In this document: positions 31,248 through 39,131 of the stretch, piece by piece
How the letters are laid out: each line of letters starts with the position of its first letter
Numbering within the stretch: position 1 is the first letter of the stretch
Source of the DNA: Cyanobacteria bacterium HKST-UBA04
GTDB lineage: Bacteria > Cyanobacteriota > Vampirovibrionia > Vampirovibrionales > JAGQHJ01
DNA: 41,285 nucleotides
Reading direction: 5' to 3'
NCBI GenBank assembly: GCA_020431915.1
Contig: JAGQHJ010000015.1
Span: 1-41,285 of the forward strand
Program-made: the position numbers and the translations under genes
The notes under the pieces: model-generated
What the model was told of the DNA's origin: nothing
Databases searched by the model: none
Seen by the model: only the letters and a program-made list of their open reading frames with translations

Positions 31248-32782
31248 AAGCCCAGCCCTTTGCCTTGAACAATGAAATCGGTTGCCGAATGCAGCAGGCT
31301 ATTCAAATCCTTGGGCAGCCACCATGTCATGGCCAACAGCAGTACAAGTGAACAACCCATGGCCAGCAAGCCGGCCGGGTTGGTTTCGCCTTTCGGCAGC
31401 GGGTTGTCATGGTGGCCGGCTGGGGCGGTGCCCATCACAATGCCCAGATAGGTATGCAGAAAGCCGCCGAAAATAATGATTAAAAACAGGAGGGTTAATC
31501 CGCTGACGATCCAATGGCCATTTGCCAAACCACCCTGAAGAATGTAGAACTCGCTAAGGAAGACCGAAAACGGGGGCGAGCCGCAAAGGGCCAAGACCCC
31601 CAACAGCAGTAGGGTGCTGGTCAGGGGCATAATGCCGAAAGCCCCCTGAATGTGGGTGGTTTGTTTGCTTTGGAAGCGCTGGGCCAGGTTACCGGCCCCA
31701 AAAAACATCAGGGCTTTTATGGCGGCATGGTTGACCATATGAAACAAGCCGCCTAGCACGGCCAGAGGGCTTCCCAGGCCCAGCCCGATCAGGATCAGGC
31801 CGATATGCTCCATGCTGGAATAGGCCAGCAGGCGTTTGATGTTTTGCTGTACCAGAATAAAGGGGACGGCCAAGCCCAGTGACAGCAGGCCGAAAAACAG
31901 TAGCAGGTGTTGTGCAAAAGCCGGATCAATCACGAGCTGGGTAAGCAGCACGTAGCGGATGATACCCAGCAGTGCACAGTTTAAAAGGACGCAAGACAGC
32001 ATGGCACTGATTGGCGTGGGCGATTCGCTGTGGGCGTCCGGTAGCCAGTTGTGAATGGGTGCCAAGCCAGCCTTGGTACCAAACCCGACCAGAATGAATA
32101 CGAATGCGACCTTGATCAAATGAGGATCCAGCTTGGGGGCAAGCTTGTACAGGTACAGCCAGTTCAAGCCTTGTGCCAGGTTGCCCTGGGCTTTCAGTAC
32201 GGCATAGTAGGTCAGCACGATACCAATCAAGGCAAAGGCAATGCCGACGGTACACAAAATTACGTATTTCCAGGCGGCTTCGAGCGGGGCTTTTTTGGTG
32301 TAATACCCTACCAGGAAAGCCGAGAACATGGTCGACCCCTCAATGGCCATCCAGAACATGCCCATGTTGCCCGATATAGCCATGGCCAGCATGGTCAGCA
32401 CGAAGAGGTTAAACAAGAGGTAATAAAACCTTAGGCGTCTCGGTGGACGGTTTGACTCGGCCGAAGTTGCAGGGGCCGTTGTGGGAGCGTTGGCGTCGAG
32501 GTCGGCAATCATGTAGCCGGCGCCGTACAGGGCAGCCAATGTACCCACCCCACCAATAATCAGGAGGATAATACCGCTTAAGGCATCCACGTAGATGCTA
32601 CCCTGCCACAAGCTGATGGGGCCGACAGTGACAATATGGTGGGCCAGCCCCACGGTAACGGCAAACAGCACGGCCGACCCGATGGTTTGCAAAGGCCCCA
32701 GCCAGCGGCGATGCCCTGGCCACAGCAGCCCAAGGAGGGCATTTACGGCAGGAAGGGTAAACAGTAGGGTGAGAAATTGCAT
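31244..32782 (-). CDS. HyfF-like proton-translocating antiporter-type membrane subunit
   Basis: This 512-residue protein has about 14 hydrophobic helices and the Mrp/NuoM/N-type features: WMAIEGSTMFSAFLVGYYTKK (conserved Glu and neighbouring helix), a long central segment with AGLAPIHNWLPDAHSESPTPISAMLS, LAYSSMEHIGLILIGLG and GAGNLAQRFQSK, and AFGIMPLTSTLLLLGVLALCGSPPFSVFLSEF. In group 4 hydrogenases and complex I such subunits pump H+ or Na+. It has the HyfF position in the order hyfB-C-E-F-G-I. It starts 16 bp after the HyfE-like gene and its stop overlaps the next ATG. Confidence 0.88.
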   Translation of the reverse strand: MQFLTLLFTLPAVNALLGLLWPGHRRWLGPLQTIGSAVLFAVTVGLAHHIVTVGPISLWQGSIYVDALSGIILLIIGGVGTLAALYGAGYMIADLDANAPTTAPATSAESNRPPRRLRFYYLLFNLFVLTMLAMAISGNMGMFWMAIEGSTMFSAFLVGYYTKKAPLEAAWKYVILCTVGIAFALIGIVLTYYAVLKAQGNLAQGLNWLYLYKLAPKLDPHLIKVAFVFILVGFGTKAGLAPIHNWLPDAHSESPTPISAMLSCVLLNCALLGIIRYVLLTQLVIDPAFAQHLLLFFGLLSLGLAVPFILVQQNIKRLLAYSSMEHIGLILIGLGLGSPLAVLGGLFHMVNHAAIKALMFFGAGNLAQRFQSKQTTHIQGAFGIMPLTSTLLLLGVLALCGSPPFSVFLSEFYILQGGLANGHWIVSGLTLLFLIIIFGGFLHTYLGIVMGTAPAGHHDNPLPKGETNPAGLLAMGCSLVLLLAMTWWLPKDLNSLLHSATDFIVQGKGLGL

Positions 32783-32798
32783 CGGGACGGGCGTACCT

Positions 32799-33473
32799 TT
32801 ATCCTTTTAGCTGTTCCAGTTCGTCGAGGGTGACGGCCTGGAAAGAATCATGAATACGTTGCACCAGGATGCCCATGACCAGGACGCCCAAGAGCAGCTC
32901 GAACAGGATGCCCATCTCGATAATCATGGGCATTTCAAAAACCGTGGCCATGGTCAGGCAAAAAATACCGTTGTCCACCACGTACAATCCCAAAATCTGG
33001 GTAAAGGCTTTTTTGCGGACCATCATTACCAACATGCCAATAAAAACCAGGGCCATGCCGGTGCTCAGCATTTCGTTAAACAGGTGGGACTGGTTGTAGA
33101 ACAGGTGGTTGGTCAGGTAATGGGCGGCCATAATCATTCCGCCTCCCATCAGCATGGTGGTGGGAATGGCCACGTAGGACTCCACTCCTTTGTTCATGGG
33201 GACCCGGCGTTTAACGTAACGCAGTATCAGGGGAATGATGATGCATTTGCCAATGGCAGCCACGACGGCCAGAATCAACGCTTTTGTGTTTTGATGCGCC
33301 AGGCCGATGGCCCCCAGCAGTACGGACAACCCCAGTGACTGCATGGCGTAGAACTGGATTTTGGCCTTAAGCCGCTGCGCCCCTAAAAACAGGATGGTGC
33401 AAATAAGGACCCATGCCACAATGTAATCGACGAGGAGCGGCAGCATGGATTCGGGCGAAGGGGTCGGGCTCAT
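32799..33473 (-). CDS. HyfE-like (NuoK-type) membrane subunit
   Basis: The 224-residue, about seven-helix protein matches HyfE, which combines NuoK-like helices with extra segments. It contains LILAVVAAIGKCIIIPLILRYVKRR, GMALVFIGMLVMMVRKKAFTQILGLYVVDNGIFCLTM and EMGILFELLLGVLVMGILVQRIHDSF; the membrane Glu residues in the last helices correspond to NuoK proton-channel positions. It overlaps the HyfC-like gene by ATGA (33470-33473), so translation is coupled. Its role is to link the membrane module to the antiporter-type subunits. Confidence 0.85.
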   Translation of the reverse strand: MSPTPSPESMLPLLVDYIVAWVLICTILFLGAQRLKAKIQFYAMQSLGLSVLLGAIGLAHQNTKALILAVVAAIGKCIIIPLILRYVKRRVPMNKGVESYVAIPTTMLMGGGMIMAAHYLTNHLFYNQSHLFNEMLSTGMALVFIGMLVMMVRKKAFTQILGLYVVDNGIFCLTMATVFEMPMIIEMGILFELLLGVLVMGILVQRIHDSFQAVTLDELEQLKG

Positions 33474-34438
33474 TTAGGCAATCCCCCGCTTTGTTCCACA
33501 GAAAAAATCAGGGCCAGTACGGCCAGAATCAGGCTAGCCCCGAGCACCTCTTTTACGCGGAACAGGCGCATTTTGGCAATGGCCGTTTCCACAATCACGA
33601 TAATCAGCCCGACAGCGATCAGTTTTCCGATGAAAGCCAGCAAGGCTAGGGCCAATGCTGCGATGTTGGCCGAGGTGGCCATGTGGAAAGGAAAGAGAAT
33701 GTTGGCCAGCAGGGACAGGATTAAAAACTGTTTGGTCCAGGCCGACCAAAACATCAAGCCCAGGGGTTTGCCGGAATACTCCAGCAGCATGCCTTCGTGG
33801 ATCATGGTCAGCTCGTAATGGGTTTCCGGGTTGTCGAAGGGAACCCGGCCCATTTCGGCCAGGCTGACAACAAACAAGGCCAGGGCGGCCAGCGCATAGG
33901 CGGGGGTATACAAGAACAACCCCTGGCTGGATAAGGCACTTGGCAAGGCCAGCAATTGCTGTGTGTTGGTTAGTTTGGCAAAAGTAAACAAGGCCAGCAA
34001 CAGCACGGGTTCAATCAGCGTAGCAATCATCATTTCGCGGCTGCTGCCCATGCTGCAAAAACCACCGCCCGGTTCCAGGGCTGCGGCCGCCATAAAAAAC
34101 CGGGCCAGGCCCAGCAGGTAGACCATCACCAGGATGCCCCCAATGGGCGCAAAAACCTGGGGCGCCACAAAGGTGGGAATCAGCAGGCTGACGGCGCCAA
34201 TACAAACAAAGTTGATTACCGGCGTGGCCAGAAACAGGGCCGATGTTTGATCGGATACGACGGTTTCCTTGCGGAAATATTTCAATAGATCATAGTAGCC
34301 TTGCAGATAGGGAGGGCCTTGCCGTCCCTGAAGAAGGGCTTTCCATTTTTTTAGGGCCGTGTTAACCAGCGGCGACAAGGCAAAAGCCAACCCGAACTGG
34401 AACAACACGCTTTGTACGATCTCGTAAACCTGTGTCAT
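33470..34438 (-). CDS. HyfC-like (NuoH-type) membrane anchor subunit
   Basis: The 322-residue protein has the NuoH/HycD signature ALLQGRQGPPYLQGYYDLLKYFRKE near the N-terminus, about eight helices, an acidic loop PFDNPETHYELTMIHEGMLLEYSG (typical of the site facing the electron-transfer arm) and a last helix with AIAKMRLFRVKE. This subunit connects the soluble large/small subunits with the membrane arm. I place the start at ATG 34438 because it overlaps the HyfB-like stop as ATGA; the frame is open back to 34459. It ends in an ATGA overlap with the HyfE-like gene. Confidence 0.87.
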   Translation of the reverse strand: MTQVYEIVQSVLFQFGLAFALSPLVNTALKKWKALLQGRQGPPYLQGYYDLLKYFRKETVVSDQTSALFLATPVINFVCIGAVSLLIPTFVAPQVFAPIGGILVMVYLLGLARFFMAAAALEPGGGFCSMGSSREMMIATLIEPVLLLALFTFAKLTNTQQLLALPSALSSQGLFLYTPAYALAALALFVVSLAEMGRVPFDNPETHYELTMIHEGMLLEYSGKPLGLMFWSAWTKQFLILSLLANILFPFHMATSANIAALALALLAFIGKLIAVGLIIVIVETAIAKMRLFRVKEVLGASLILAVLALIFSVEQSGGLPK

Positions 34439-36423
34439 GAGCGAACCCACCAGAGGCACCCCAGGAGCGTGGCTAGCATATAGGCCAGGTACACTTGAAT
34501 TTTTCCGACCTGGATGACCCGGAGCTTGTGGGAAATTTTCAGGAGCCAGGTGGCCATGGGGACATAAAGAAAATGGTCGTAGGCATCAAGGGTGGCGCTG
34601 ATTTTGGAAAAGACCACATCAAGCGGCTGGACAAACCCCTGGGCAGTACAGGTATAGTCCGGCCGGTTTATTACGCCACAACCCCAGGTGCATGTTTTCC
34701 TGAACCCGGTACGACTGCCCAGCAGGCGCGGCAACAGCAGTGCGGCCGGCAGCAGCAGGACAAACACCAGGCACAGCAAACCGGGCGAATAGCCAGTTGT
34801 GGGCCCCAGGGTAACGCCCCACACGGTGGTGTGCACCGCTAGGGGATTGTCCAGAGAGCCGGTCAGATGAAGGTGTGTCAGCAGCATTTGGTTCAGCCGG
34901 GGCAGGGTCAGAAAGGGAAACACGCCCACGATCACCGTGCCGATGGCCAATAGCCCCATGCCCAATCGCATCAAAAAACCAACCTCTTGGGCGTGCTCGG
35001 CATGGCGGCTCCGAGGCATGGCCAAAAACGTAATGGCAAAGGCCTTTAAAAACGTATAGGCGGCAATGGCCCCAATCATACCCAGCAACGCGGCAGCAAG
35101 CACCATAAACACGGTTAACGTACCGTCGTGCAGTTGACGACTTGCCAGCAAGCCTTGAAACAACAGCCATTCGCTTAAAAAACCGTTCAGGGGGGGCAGG
35201 GCAGCGATGGCCAAGGCTCCGGTTAAAAATAGCCAAGCGGTTTGGGGCATGACCCGGATGAGCCCACCCAGGTTGTTGAGCCAGCGGGTGTGGCAAACTG
35301 ACAAAATGGCGCCAGCTCCCATAAACAGCAGGCTTTTAAACAGGGCGTGGTTAAGGCTGTGCAGCAAGGCCGCCAGCAGACAAACCAGCCCCAGACCGGG
35401 GTGCCCCAGGCTCAAAAATACCATGCCGGCCCCAATGGCCAGGAAGATGATACCAAGGTTCTCGATACTGCTGTAGGCCAGTAGCCGTTTGATATCGGAA
35501 TCCTGGGCGGCATACAGGATGCCAAAGAACGCCGTGATCATGGCAACGCCCATCACCAGCAGTCCCCACCAGGACGGGAAGGGGGCCAGAAAATCCAGAA
35601 TGACTCGAAGAAACCCGTACACGGCGGTTTTTAGCATAACCCCCGACATCAAGGCCGAGACATGGCTGGGAGCGGTGGGGTGTGCCTGGGGCAGCCAGGT
35701 ATGCATGGGGATTAACCCCGCCTTGGCCCCAAAGCCAACAAAGGCCAAGGCAAACAGCAGCGATTTTAACCCGGTCTGCAATAGGGGGCCGGCATGGGCA
35801 AAGGCTGCAAAATCCAGGCCGTTGGCATGGTTGCCAAGAAGCAAAAAGAGAACAATCAGGCAGGCTGTGCCCCCGTGGGTCATTAATAGGTAAATAAACC
35901 CGGCTTGAAGGGCCTCTTGGGATTCCGTGTTGGTGATGACCAGCAAGAACGAGGTCAGGGCCATTGACTCCCAGGCCAGCAGAAACCCCAGGCCATTGGT
36001 GCTGGTTACCACAGCCATCATTGACAGGATAAACAGCTGGCAAACCGCCCCAATAACACCCACATGCCGGTCCATGTACTCGGCTTGCATATAGCCAATG
36101 GCATACAGGCTAATGGGGATACAGGCAGCGGCAATCAGCAGCAGAAAGAAGGCCGACATGCCGTCGCATGCAAAACTAAGACTACCCTGCAGGGGTAGTT
36201 GGGCCAAGGTGAAAGCCGCCGTTTGGCCTGGTGAAGCCAGGGCCGTAAACCCGGTAAACAGGGCCAAACAGGCGGCCAATAGGATGGACAACGCACTAAG
36301 ATAAATGGAAAGGTGCTTTGACAGGCCGCTGGCCAAAAACGTAAAGATCGATCCGGCGGCTAGAATCAAAAAGGCTGCAAACAGCGGGTTGGTGCACGAG
36401 AACAAATAGGACAGCAAAAACAT
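34435..36423 (-). CDS. HyfB-like (NuoL/M-type) antiporter-type membrane subunit, first gene of the nine-gene operon
   Basis: The 662-residue protein has about 15-16 helices with the proton-channel pattern of NuoL/M: GFLLAWESMALTSFLLVI (conserved Glu), a lysine/His-containing centre (AGLIPMHTWLPQAHPTAPSHVSALMSGVMLKTAVYG), LAYSSIENLGIIFLAIG and LPPLNGFLSEW. The C-terminal helix after a soluble stretch resembles the extended end of HyfB/HycC. The ATG at 36423 lacks a good ribosome site. A promoter (-10 at 36619-36614) would give a leader of about 180 nt. There is no HyfA, HyfD or HyfH-type gene in the operon, so the complex lacks the usual ferredoxin-type electron wire. Confidence 0.88.
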   Translation of the reverse strand: MFLLSYLFSCTNPLFAAFLILAAGSIFTFLASGLSKHLSIYLSALSILLAACLALFTGFTALASPGQTAAFTLAQLPLQGSLSFACDGMSAFFLLLIAAACIPISLYAIGYMQAEYMDRHVGVIGAVCQLFILSMMAVVTSTNGLGFLLAWESMALTSFLLVITNTESQEALQAGFIYLLMTHGGTACLIVLFLLLGNHANGLDFAAFAHAGPLLQTGLKSLLFALAFVGFGAKAGLIPMHTWLPQAHPTAPSHVSALMSGVMLKTAVYGFLRVILDFLAPFPSWWGLLVMGVAMITAFFGILYAAQDSDIKRLLAYSSIENLGIIFLAIGAGMVFLSLGHPGLGLVCLLAALLHSLNHALFKSLLFMGAGAILSVCHTRWLNNLGGLIRVMPQTAWLFLTGALAIAALPPLNGFLSEWLLFQGLLASRQLHDGTLTVFMVLAAALLGMIGAIAAYTFLKAFAITFLAMPRSRHAEHAQEVGFLMRLGMGLLAIGTVIVGVFPFLTLPRLNQMLLTHLHLTGSLDNPLAVHTTVWGVTLGPTTGYSPGLLCLVFVLLLPAALLLPRLLGSRTGFRKTCTWGCGVINRPDYTCTAQGFVQPLDVVFSKISATLDAYDHFLYVPMATWLLKISHKLRVIQVGKIQVYLAYMLATLLGCLWWVRS

Positions 36424-36606
36424 AAAAAGCGGTTCTTAGGCGGTTGAGGCAGTTGGGCTCATTGAGGACCAGAGGGCTAAAAACTAAAGCACGCATCCCT
36501 TACGCCGCCCTGGTGTTATCGCTTGGTATGCTCTACAGAACAGGGGGTTGTTTGGGAATGGCCTGTAAACCGCCTTTGGACAGAGGGTCTGGCCAGTTGA
36601 TGCAGC
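36424..36606 (-). other. Untranslated leader of the hydrogenase-like operon (predicted)
   Basis: About 183 nt between the predicted start and the first gene. I see no known riboswitch motif and no short reading frame that convinces. Together with the promoter region up to 36750 this is the main gene-free stretch upstream of the operon. Confidence 0.35.
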
Positions 36607-36613
36607 CTGATTC

Positions 36614-36619
36614 ATTATA
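36614..36619 (-). promoter_or_regulatory. -10 element of the hydrogenase-like operon promoter
   Basis: TATAAT on the minus strand, a perfect match, with a poor -35 (TTCAGG, 36643-36638, 18-bp spacer). The start would be near 36607, placing sites B1 and B2 at about -44.5 and -78.5. This fits an activator-dependent promoter. Confidence 0.6.
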
Positions 36620-36643
36620 CGGTTGGGTTTTGCTACGCCTGAA

Positions 36644-36659
36644 TAACTCCCCAGAGGTA
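36644..36659. promoter_or_regulatory. NarL-like 7-2-7 site B1
   Basis: TAACTCC-CC-AGAGGTA. The right half read inverted is a perfect TACYYMT heptamer. The run CTGAATAACTCC that precedes and includes it is identical to that at site A1. Its centre is 32.5 bp from the edge of the leftward -10. Confidence 0.72.
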
Positions 36660-36671
36660 TCTTTTTGGGGC

Positions 36672-36699
36672 GGGATATACCTCCCTAGAGGTATATCCC
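36672..36699. promoter_or_regulatory. NarL-like 7-2-7 site B2 inside a 12-bp perfect palindrome
   Basis: GGGATATACCTC and GAGGTATATCCC are perfect complements around CCTA. The core 36678-36693 reads TACCTCC-CT-AGAGGTA, with one perfect heptamer and one 6/7. Its centre is 34 bp from B1. It is too AU-rich at its base and lacks a T-run, so an operator is more likely than a terminator. Confidence 0.75.
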
Positions 36700-36717
36700 A
36701 ATTCCCTTTCGGACTGC

Positions 36718-36723
36718 TATTTT
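36718..36723 (+). promoter_or_regulatory. Possible -10 of a rightward promoter at locus B
   Basis: TATTTT (4/6) sits exactly 32.5 bp from the centre of B2, mirroring the divergent arrangement at locus A. A transcript would run only about 70 nt to the terminator hairpin at 36751-36797. Confidence 0.3.
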
Positions 36724-36750
36724 CAGGGGGCAGTAGTTGAGGGGTTGCCC

Positions 36751-36797
36751 AACACAAGCAAGCCCGCGAGGCGTCGGTGTGCCTGCGGGCTTGTGTT
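36751..36797 (-). terminator. Terminator of the tiny NPF-motif gene at 36817
   Basis: AAGCCCGC (36760-36767) pairs with GCGGGCTT (36785-36792), and AGGC/GCCT extend the stem inside. Outer ACAC/GTGT bases also match. The minus strand continues into TTGCTTGTGTT. It also stops anything transcribed rightward from locus B. Confidence 0.65.
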
Positions 36798-36816
36798 TAT
36801 AGCCTTGACAGAGATG

Positions 36817-36993
36817 CTATTGGCGTTGTTTCAGCGTGCTGAAGGGGTTTTGAACTTGCTGAACCCCACCACCTTGCTGATTGCCTTGTTGGCCAACTTG
36901 CTGGTTCTGGTTACCGACATTGCCAGTTTGTTTTAACCGGGCTTGGTTGGTCTGGTTGCCACCGCCGCCGAGTGCATTGCATTTTACACACAT
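36817..36993 (-). CDS. Tiny Gln/Asn/Gly-rich protein with MCxKCNAL start and NPFxxL end
   Basis: The 58-residue product begins MCVKCNALGGGGNQ, has a low-complexity Gln/Asn/Gly middle and ends VQNPFSTLKQRQ. It is clearly paralogous to the protein at 37273-37422 at DNA and protein level over the first 14 residues and at the NPF end. Both have a G-rich ribosome site (GGGAG here) 8 nt before the ATG and both are followed by hairpins. The frame is open to ATG 37014, but the paralogue comparison sets the start at 36993. The CxxC at Cys2/Cys5 may bind a metal or take part in disulfides. No known family is recognised; function is unknown. Confidence 0.72.
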   Translation of the reverse strand: MCVKCNALGGGGNQTNQARLKQTGNVGNQNQQVGQQGNQQGGGVQQVQNPFSTLKQRQ

Positions 36994-37182
36994 AGCCTTG
37001 TCTCCCATACCCATTGATCACTGTCATTGCGTTGTCTGGGAAGGACACCAATGGAATTAAATGTCCGCCACATGTGCATAAAGGCAGGTATTGGCGTGTT
37101 TGTTCCACTTAATGTAAGAAACATAACCACAAGTTAAGAATTGTCCGTTAGGAAGGCATTTCTAGATATTCAAACACCCAGA

Positions 37183-37229
37183 CACCCGCACGCCAGACTG
37201 TTTTTTAGATAGTCTGAACATTGCGGGTG
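37183..37229. terminator. Two-storey hairpin downstream of the second tiny gene
   Basis: CACCCGCA (37183-37190) pairs with TGCGGGTG (37222-37229), and inside it CAGACT (37194-37199) pairs with AGTCTG (37211-37216); the loop carries TTTTTT. It is 44 bp past the stop at 37273. It may be a terminator or a structured RNA element; there is no T-run right after the outer stem. Confidence 0.45.
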
Positions 37230-37272
37230 CCTGATAGCATTGTGCTTTGGGCACACGGGGTGCCCAGTCCTG

Positions 37273-37422
37273 TTACTTCAGGTTCTGGAACGGGTTGCTG
37301 ATTTGCGGCACACCCGATTGTTGCGGTGCGTTTTGACCGCCACCAGAGGCTTGTTGCAACAGTTTAATCAAATTGGCTGCCTGGTTGCCGCCACCTGATA
37401 AGGCATTACATTTTGCACACAT
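37273..37422 (-). CDS. Tiny Gln/Asn/Gly-rich protein with MCxKCNAL start and NPFxxL end (paralogue)
   Basis: The 49-residue product begins MCAKCNALSGGGNQ, passes through AANLIKLLQQASGGGQN and ends PQISNPFQNLK. Start ATG 37422 is set by comparison with the paralogue at 36817-36993 and by GGGGGT 8 nt upstream; the longer frame to 37542 shows no conservation. Conservation between the two is concentrated in the N-terminal MCxKCNALxGGGNQ and the C-terminal NPFxxLK, while the middle has diverged in length and composition, suggesting that the ends carry the function. Confidence 0.72.
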   Translation of the reverse strand: MCAKCNALSGGGNQAANLIKLLQQASGGGQNAPQQSGVPQISNPFQNLK

Positions 37423-37637
37423 ACGCGAGTACCCCCATTGGTTTTTATGCCTACACTGAACCAGAAAACACCGACACACAACCACACCCACCGTCCCGAA
37501 GAGCGGGATTGGGTTTACCTTCGCATCCCATCCCATTCCCAAGCGGGGGAGGAGGAGGGCCGATGTCTCTGTATGGGCATAAACGCTAAATGATTGGTTT
37601 TTGTTCTAAACATAATATTAAACTGGTTTCTCTCCCC

Positions 37638-38813
37638 CTACGACGGAATGGTGATAGGACCCTGGCGGTTGGCGCGGTAGTGGGGTGACATAATCTCGAC
37701 GTGTGCGGCGGCAAACTGGTCTTGAATGTGCTGGTGGAGATCGGAATAAATTTGGGCCATTTTATGCGGGTGTTTGGTATAGGCACGCAGCTCGTAGCGT
37801 ACGTAAAAATCGTCCAGGGCGGTCTGGTATACCTGGGGTTCGGGTCTGTCCAGTATCAGGTCGGTTTGGGCGGCGGCATCCTGCAGTAGTTGGTGTACTT
37901 GTCGCCAGGGCGTGTCGTAGCCGATGGTCACGTTGGTATGCAGTACCAGGCCGTCTCCCTTGCTCGACAGGTTGGTATAGTTAATGGTGGGGTTGGCCAG
38001 GATGGCGGAATTGGGGATGGTGACTTCTTCGTTGTTGATGGTTTTCAGGCGGGTGACGAGCAGGGTTTTTTCAATCACGTCACCCATGATTTGGTTGGTC
38101 TCGATTCGGTCGCCCACCTCAAAGGAGCGCATATAAATCAGGACGATGCCGGCAATGACATTGGCAATAGCCCCGGTTGACCCCAGCGATAGCAGCACGC
38201 CTAGAAACACGCTAATGCCCTTGAAGGCCGGGGAGTCGAAACCGGGTAACAGCGGAAAAACCATAACCAACACAAACAGGATGGTCAGGAAGCGCACGAT
38301 GCTGTAGGTCGGTTCTGCCCAGTCCTTGTGGAACCCCTTGAACAGGAGTTTTCCCTCGGAGATGGCTGTCAACAGAAGTCGGATAATTTTTAAGGCGTGG
38401 TAGCTGACGAACACGATCATCAGGATGGAGAAGAGGTTGGGCAGGTAGGCCACAAACAGGGCCCAAAAGGAGCCGATAATCTGGAAGACAAACTGCAGCA
38501 GCAGTTTGGTAATACCCCGGGTTTGGTCGAAAAAGCTGAATACAATGGAAAAATAGGCGTAGGTAATCAAGACGAGGGCAAAGGTGTAGATGGCCCGAAG
38601 CAGGTGCAGCAGGGTTTTTGCCAGCTGGGCACCCTTAACGAGTTCGAGGCCTCGAAATGTTACGTTGGGGAAGCGTTGGGGGTGCGTTTCAAGGGGTGTG
38701 GTGGCCAGCTTAAAAAAGCGGGTGACCGTGCCTATGGCCAGGGGCAACAACAGGGTAAGCACCAGTGCCCCGGCAATACCGAGAACCTGGTAGGTCTGCA
38801 CAAAATGGGCCAT
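37638..38813 (-). CDS. Small-conductance mechanosensitive channel (MscS family)
   Basis: The 391-residue protein has four to five N-terminal helices (about 8-185) and an MscS core: the pore-lining helix region FLGVLLSLGSTGAIANVIAGIVLIYMRSFEVGDRIE, the beta domain (MGDVIEKTLLVTRLKTINNEEVTIPNSAILANPTINYT) and the C-terminal alpha/beta vestibule (VTIGYDTPWRQVHQLL). It opens under membrane tension to release solutes on osmotic downshock. Length is above the minimal E. coli MscS (286) because of the extra N-terminal helices. It is a single gene. ATG 38813 is the natural start. Confidence 0.93.
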   Translation of the reverse strand: MAHFVQTYQVLGIAGALVLTLLLPLAIGTVTRFFKLATTPLETHPQRFPNVTFRGLELVKGAQLAKTLLHLLRAIYTFALVLITYAYFSIVFSFFDQTRGITKLLLQFVFQIIGSFWALFVAYLPNLFSILMIVFVSYHALKIIRLLLTAISEGKLLFKGFHKDWAEPTYSIVRFLTILFVLVMVFPLLPGFDSPAFKGISVFLGVLLSLGSTGAIANVIAGIVLIYMRSFEVGDRIETNQIMGDVIEKTLLVTRLKTINNEEVTIPNSAILANPTINYTNLSSKGDGLVLHTNVTIGYDTPWRQVHQLLQDAAAQTDLILDRPEPQVYQTALDDFYVRYELRAYTKHPHKMAQIYSDLHQHIQDQFAAAHVEIMSPHYRANRQGPITIPS

Positions 38814-39011
38814 GGACGTTAGGTTGGCTAAAATGACACCACGCCTCCCTTTTTAAATCGCTTGCCGGATTGGACCCCGCCGAAGTGGGAATATCCGCTG
38901 GCTTTACTATAGTGTAAAAATGAACCGCTTCCTAGTTCAAGCGGGCTGGTCAAGCTTTCCCTATCTCTTGGATGCCTGAAGCCGTCGAGGGCGCTATCGA
39001 CAATGGGATAA

Positions 39012-39040
39012 TTGGACAATGGGGGCACGCGGTCTATAAT
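39012..39040 (+). promoter_or_regulatory. Candidate promoter of the YceI-like gene
   Basis: TTGGAC (39012-39017) and a perfect TATAAT (39035-39040) are 17 bp apart. The start would be near 39047, giving a leader of about 159 nt that contains the 12-bp repeats. Confidence 0.55.
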
Positions 39041-39083
39041 GTATCGGGTGTCTGTACCGGATGCCCAATCAGGCACCCCAAAC

Positions 39084-39131
39084 CGATTGCCGAGTCGATT
39101 ATCGAGCCAATTATCGGACCAATTTATCTAA
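39084..39131 (+). repeat. Four degenerate 12-bp tandem repeats in the YceI gene leader
   Basis: CGATTGCCGAGT, CGATTATCGAGC, CAATTATCGGAC and CAATTTATCTAA follow each other without gaps. Consensus is C(G/A)ATTATCGRRC. GATAATTGG at about 39007 is an inverted copy of the core. Confidence 0.6.

Noticed and set aside
26897..36423. Ordinary hydrogenase-4 / formate hydrogenlyase operon
   Set aside because: No formate dehydrogenase, no HyfA/HyfH ferredoxin subunit and no HyfD; key residues in the large and small subunits differ, so the standard name would mislead.
36745..36936. 63-codon plus-strand frame over the tiny gene and its terminator
   Set aside because: It runs through a terminator hairpin, and the minus strand has a better-supported gene with a paralogue.
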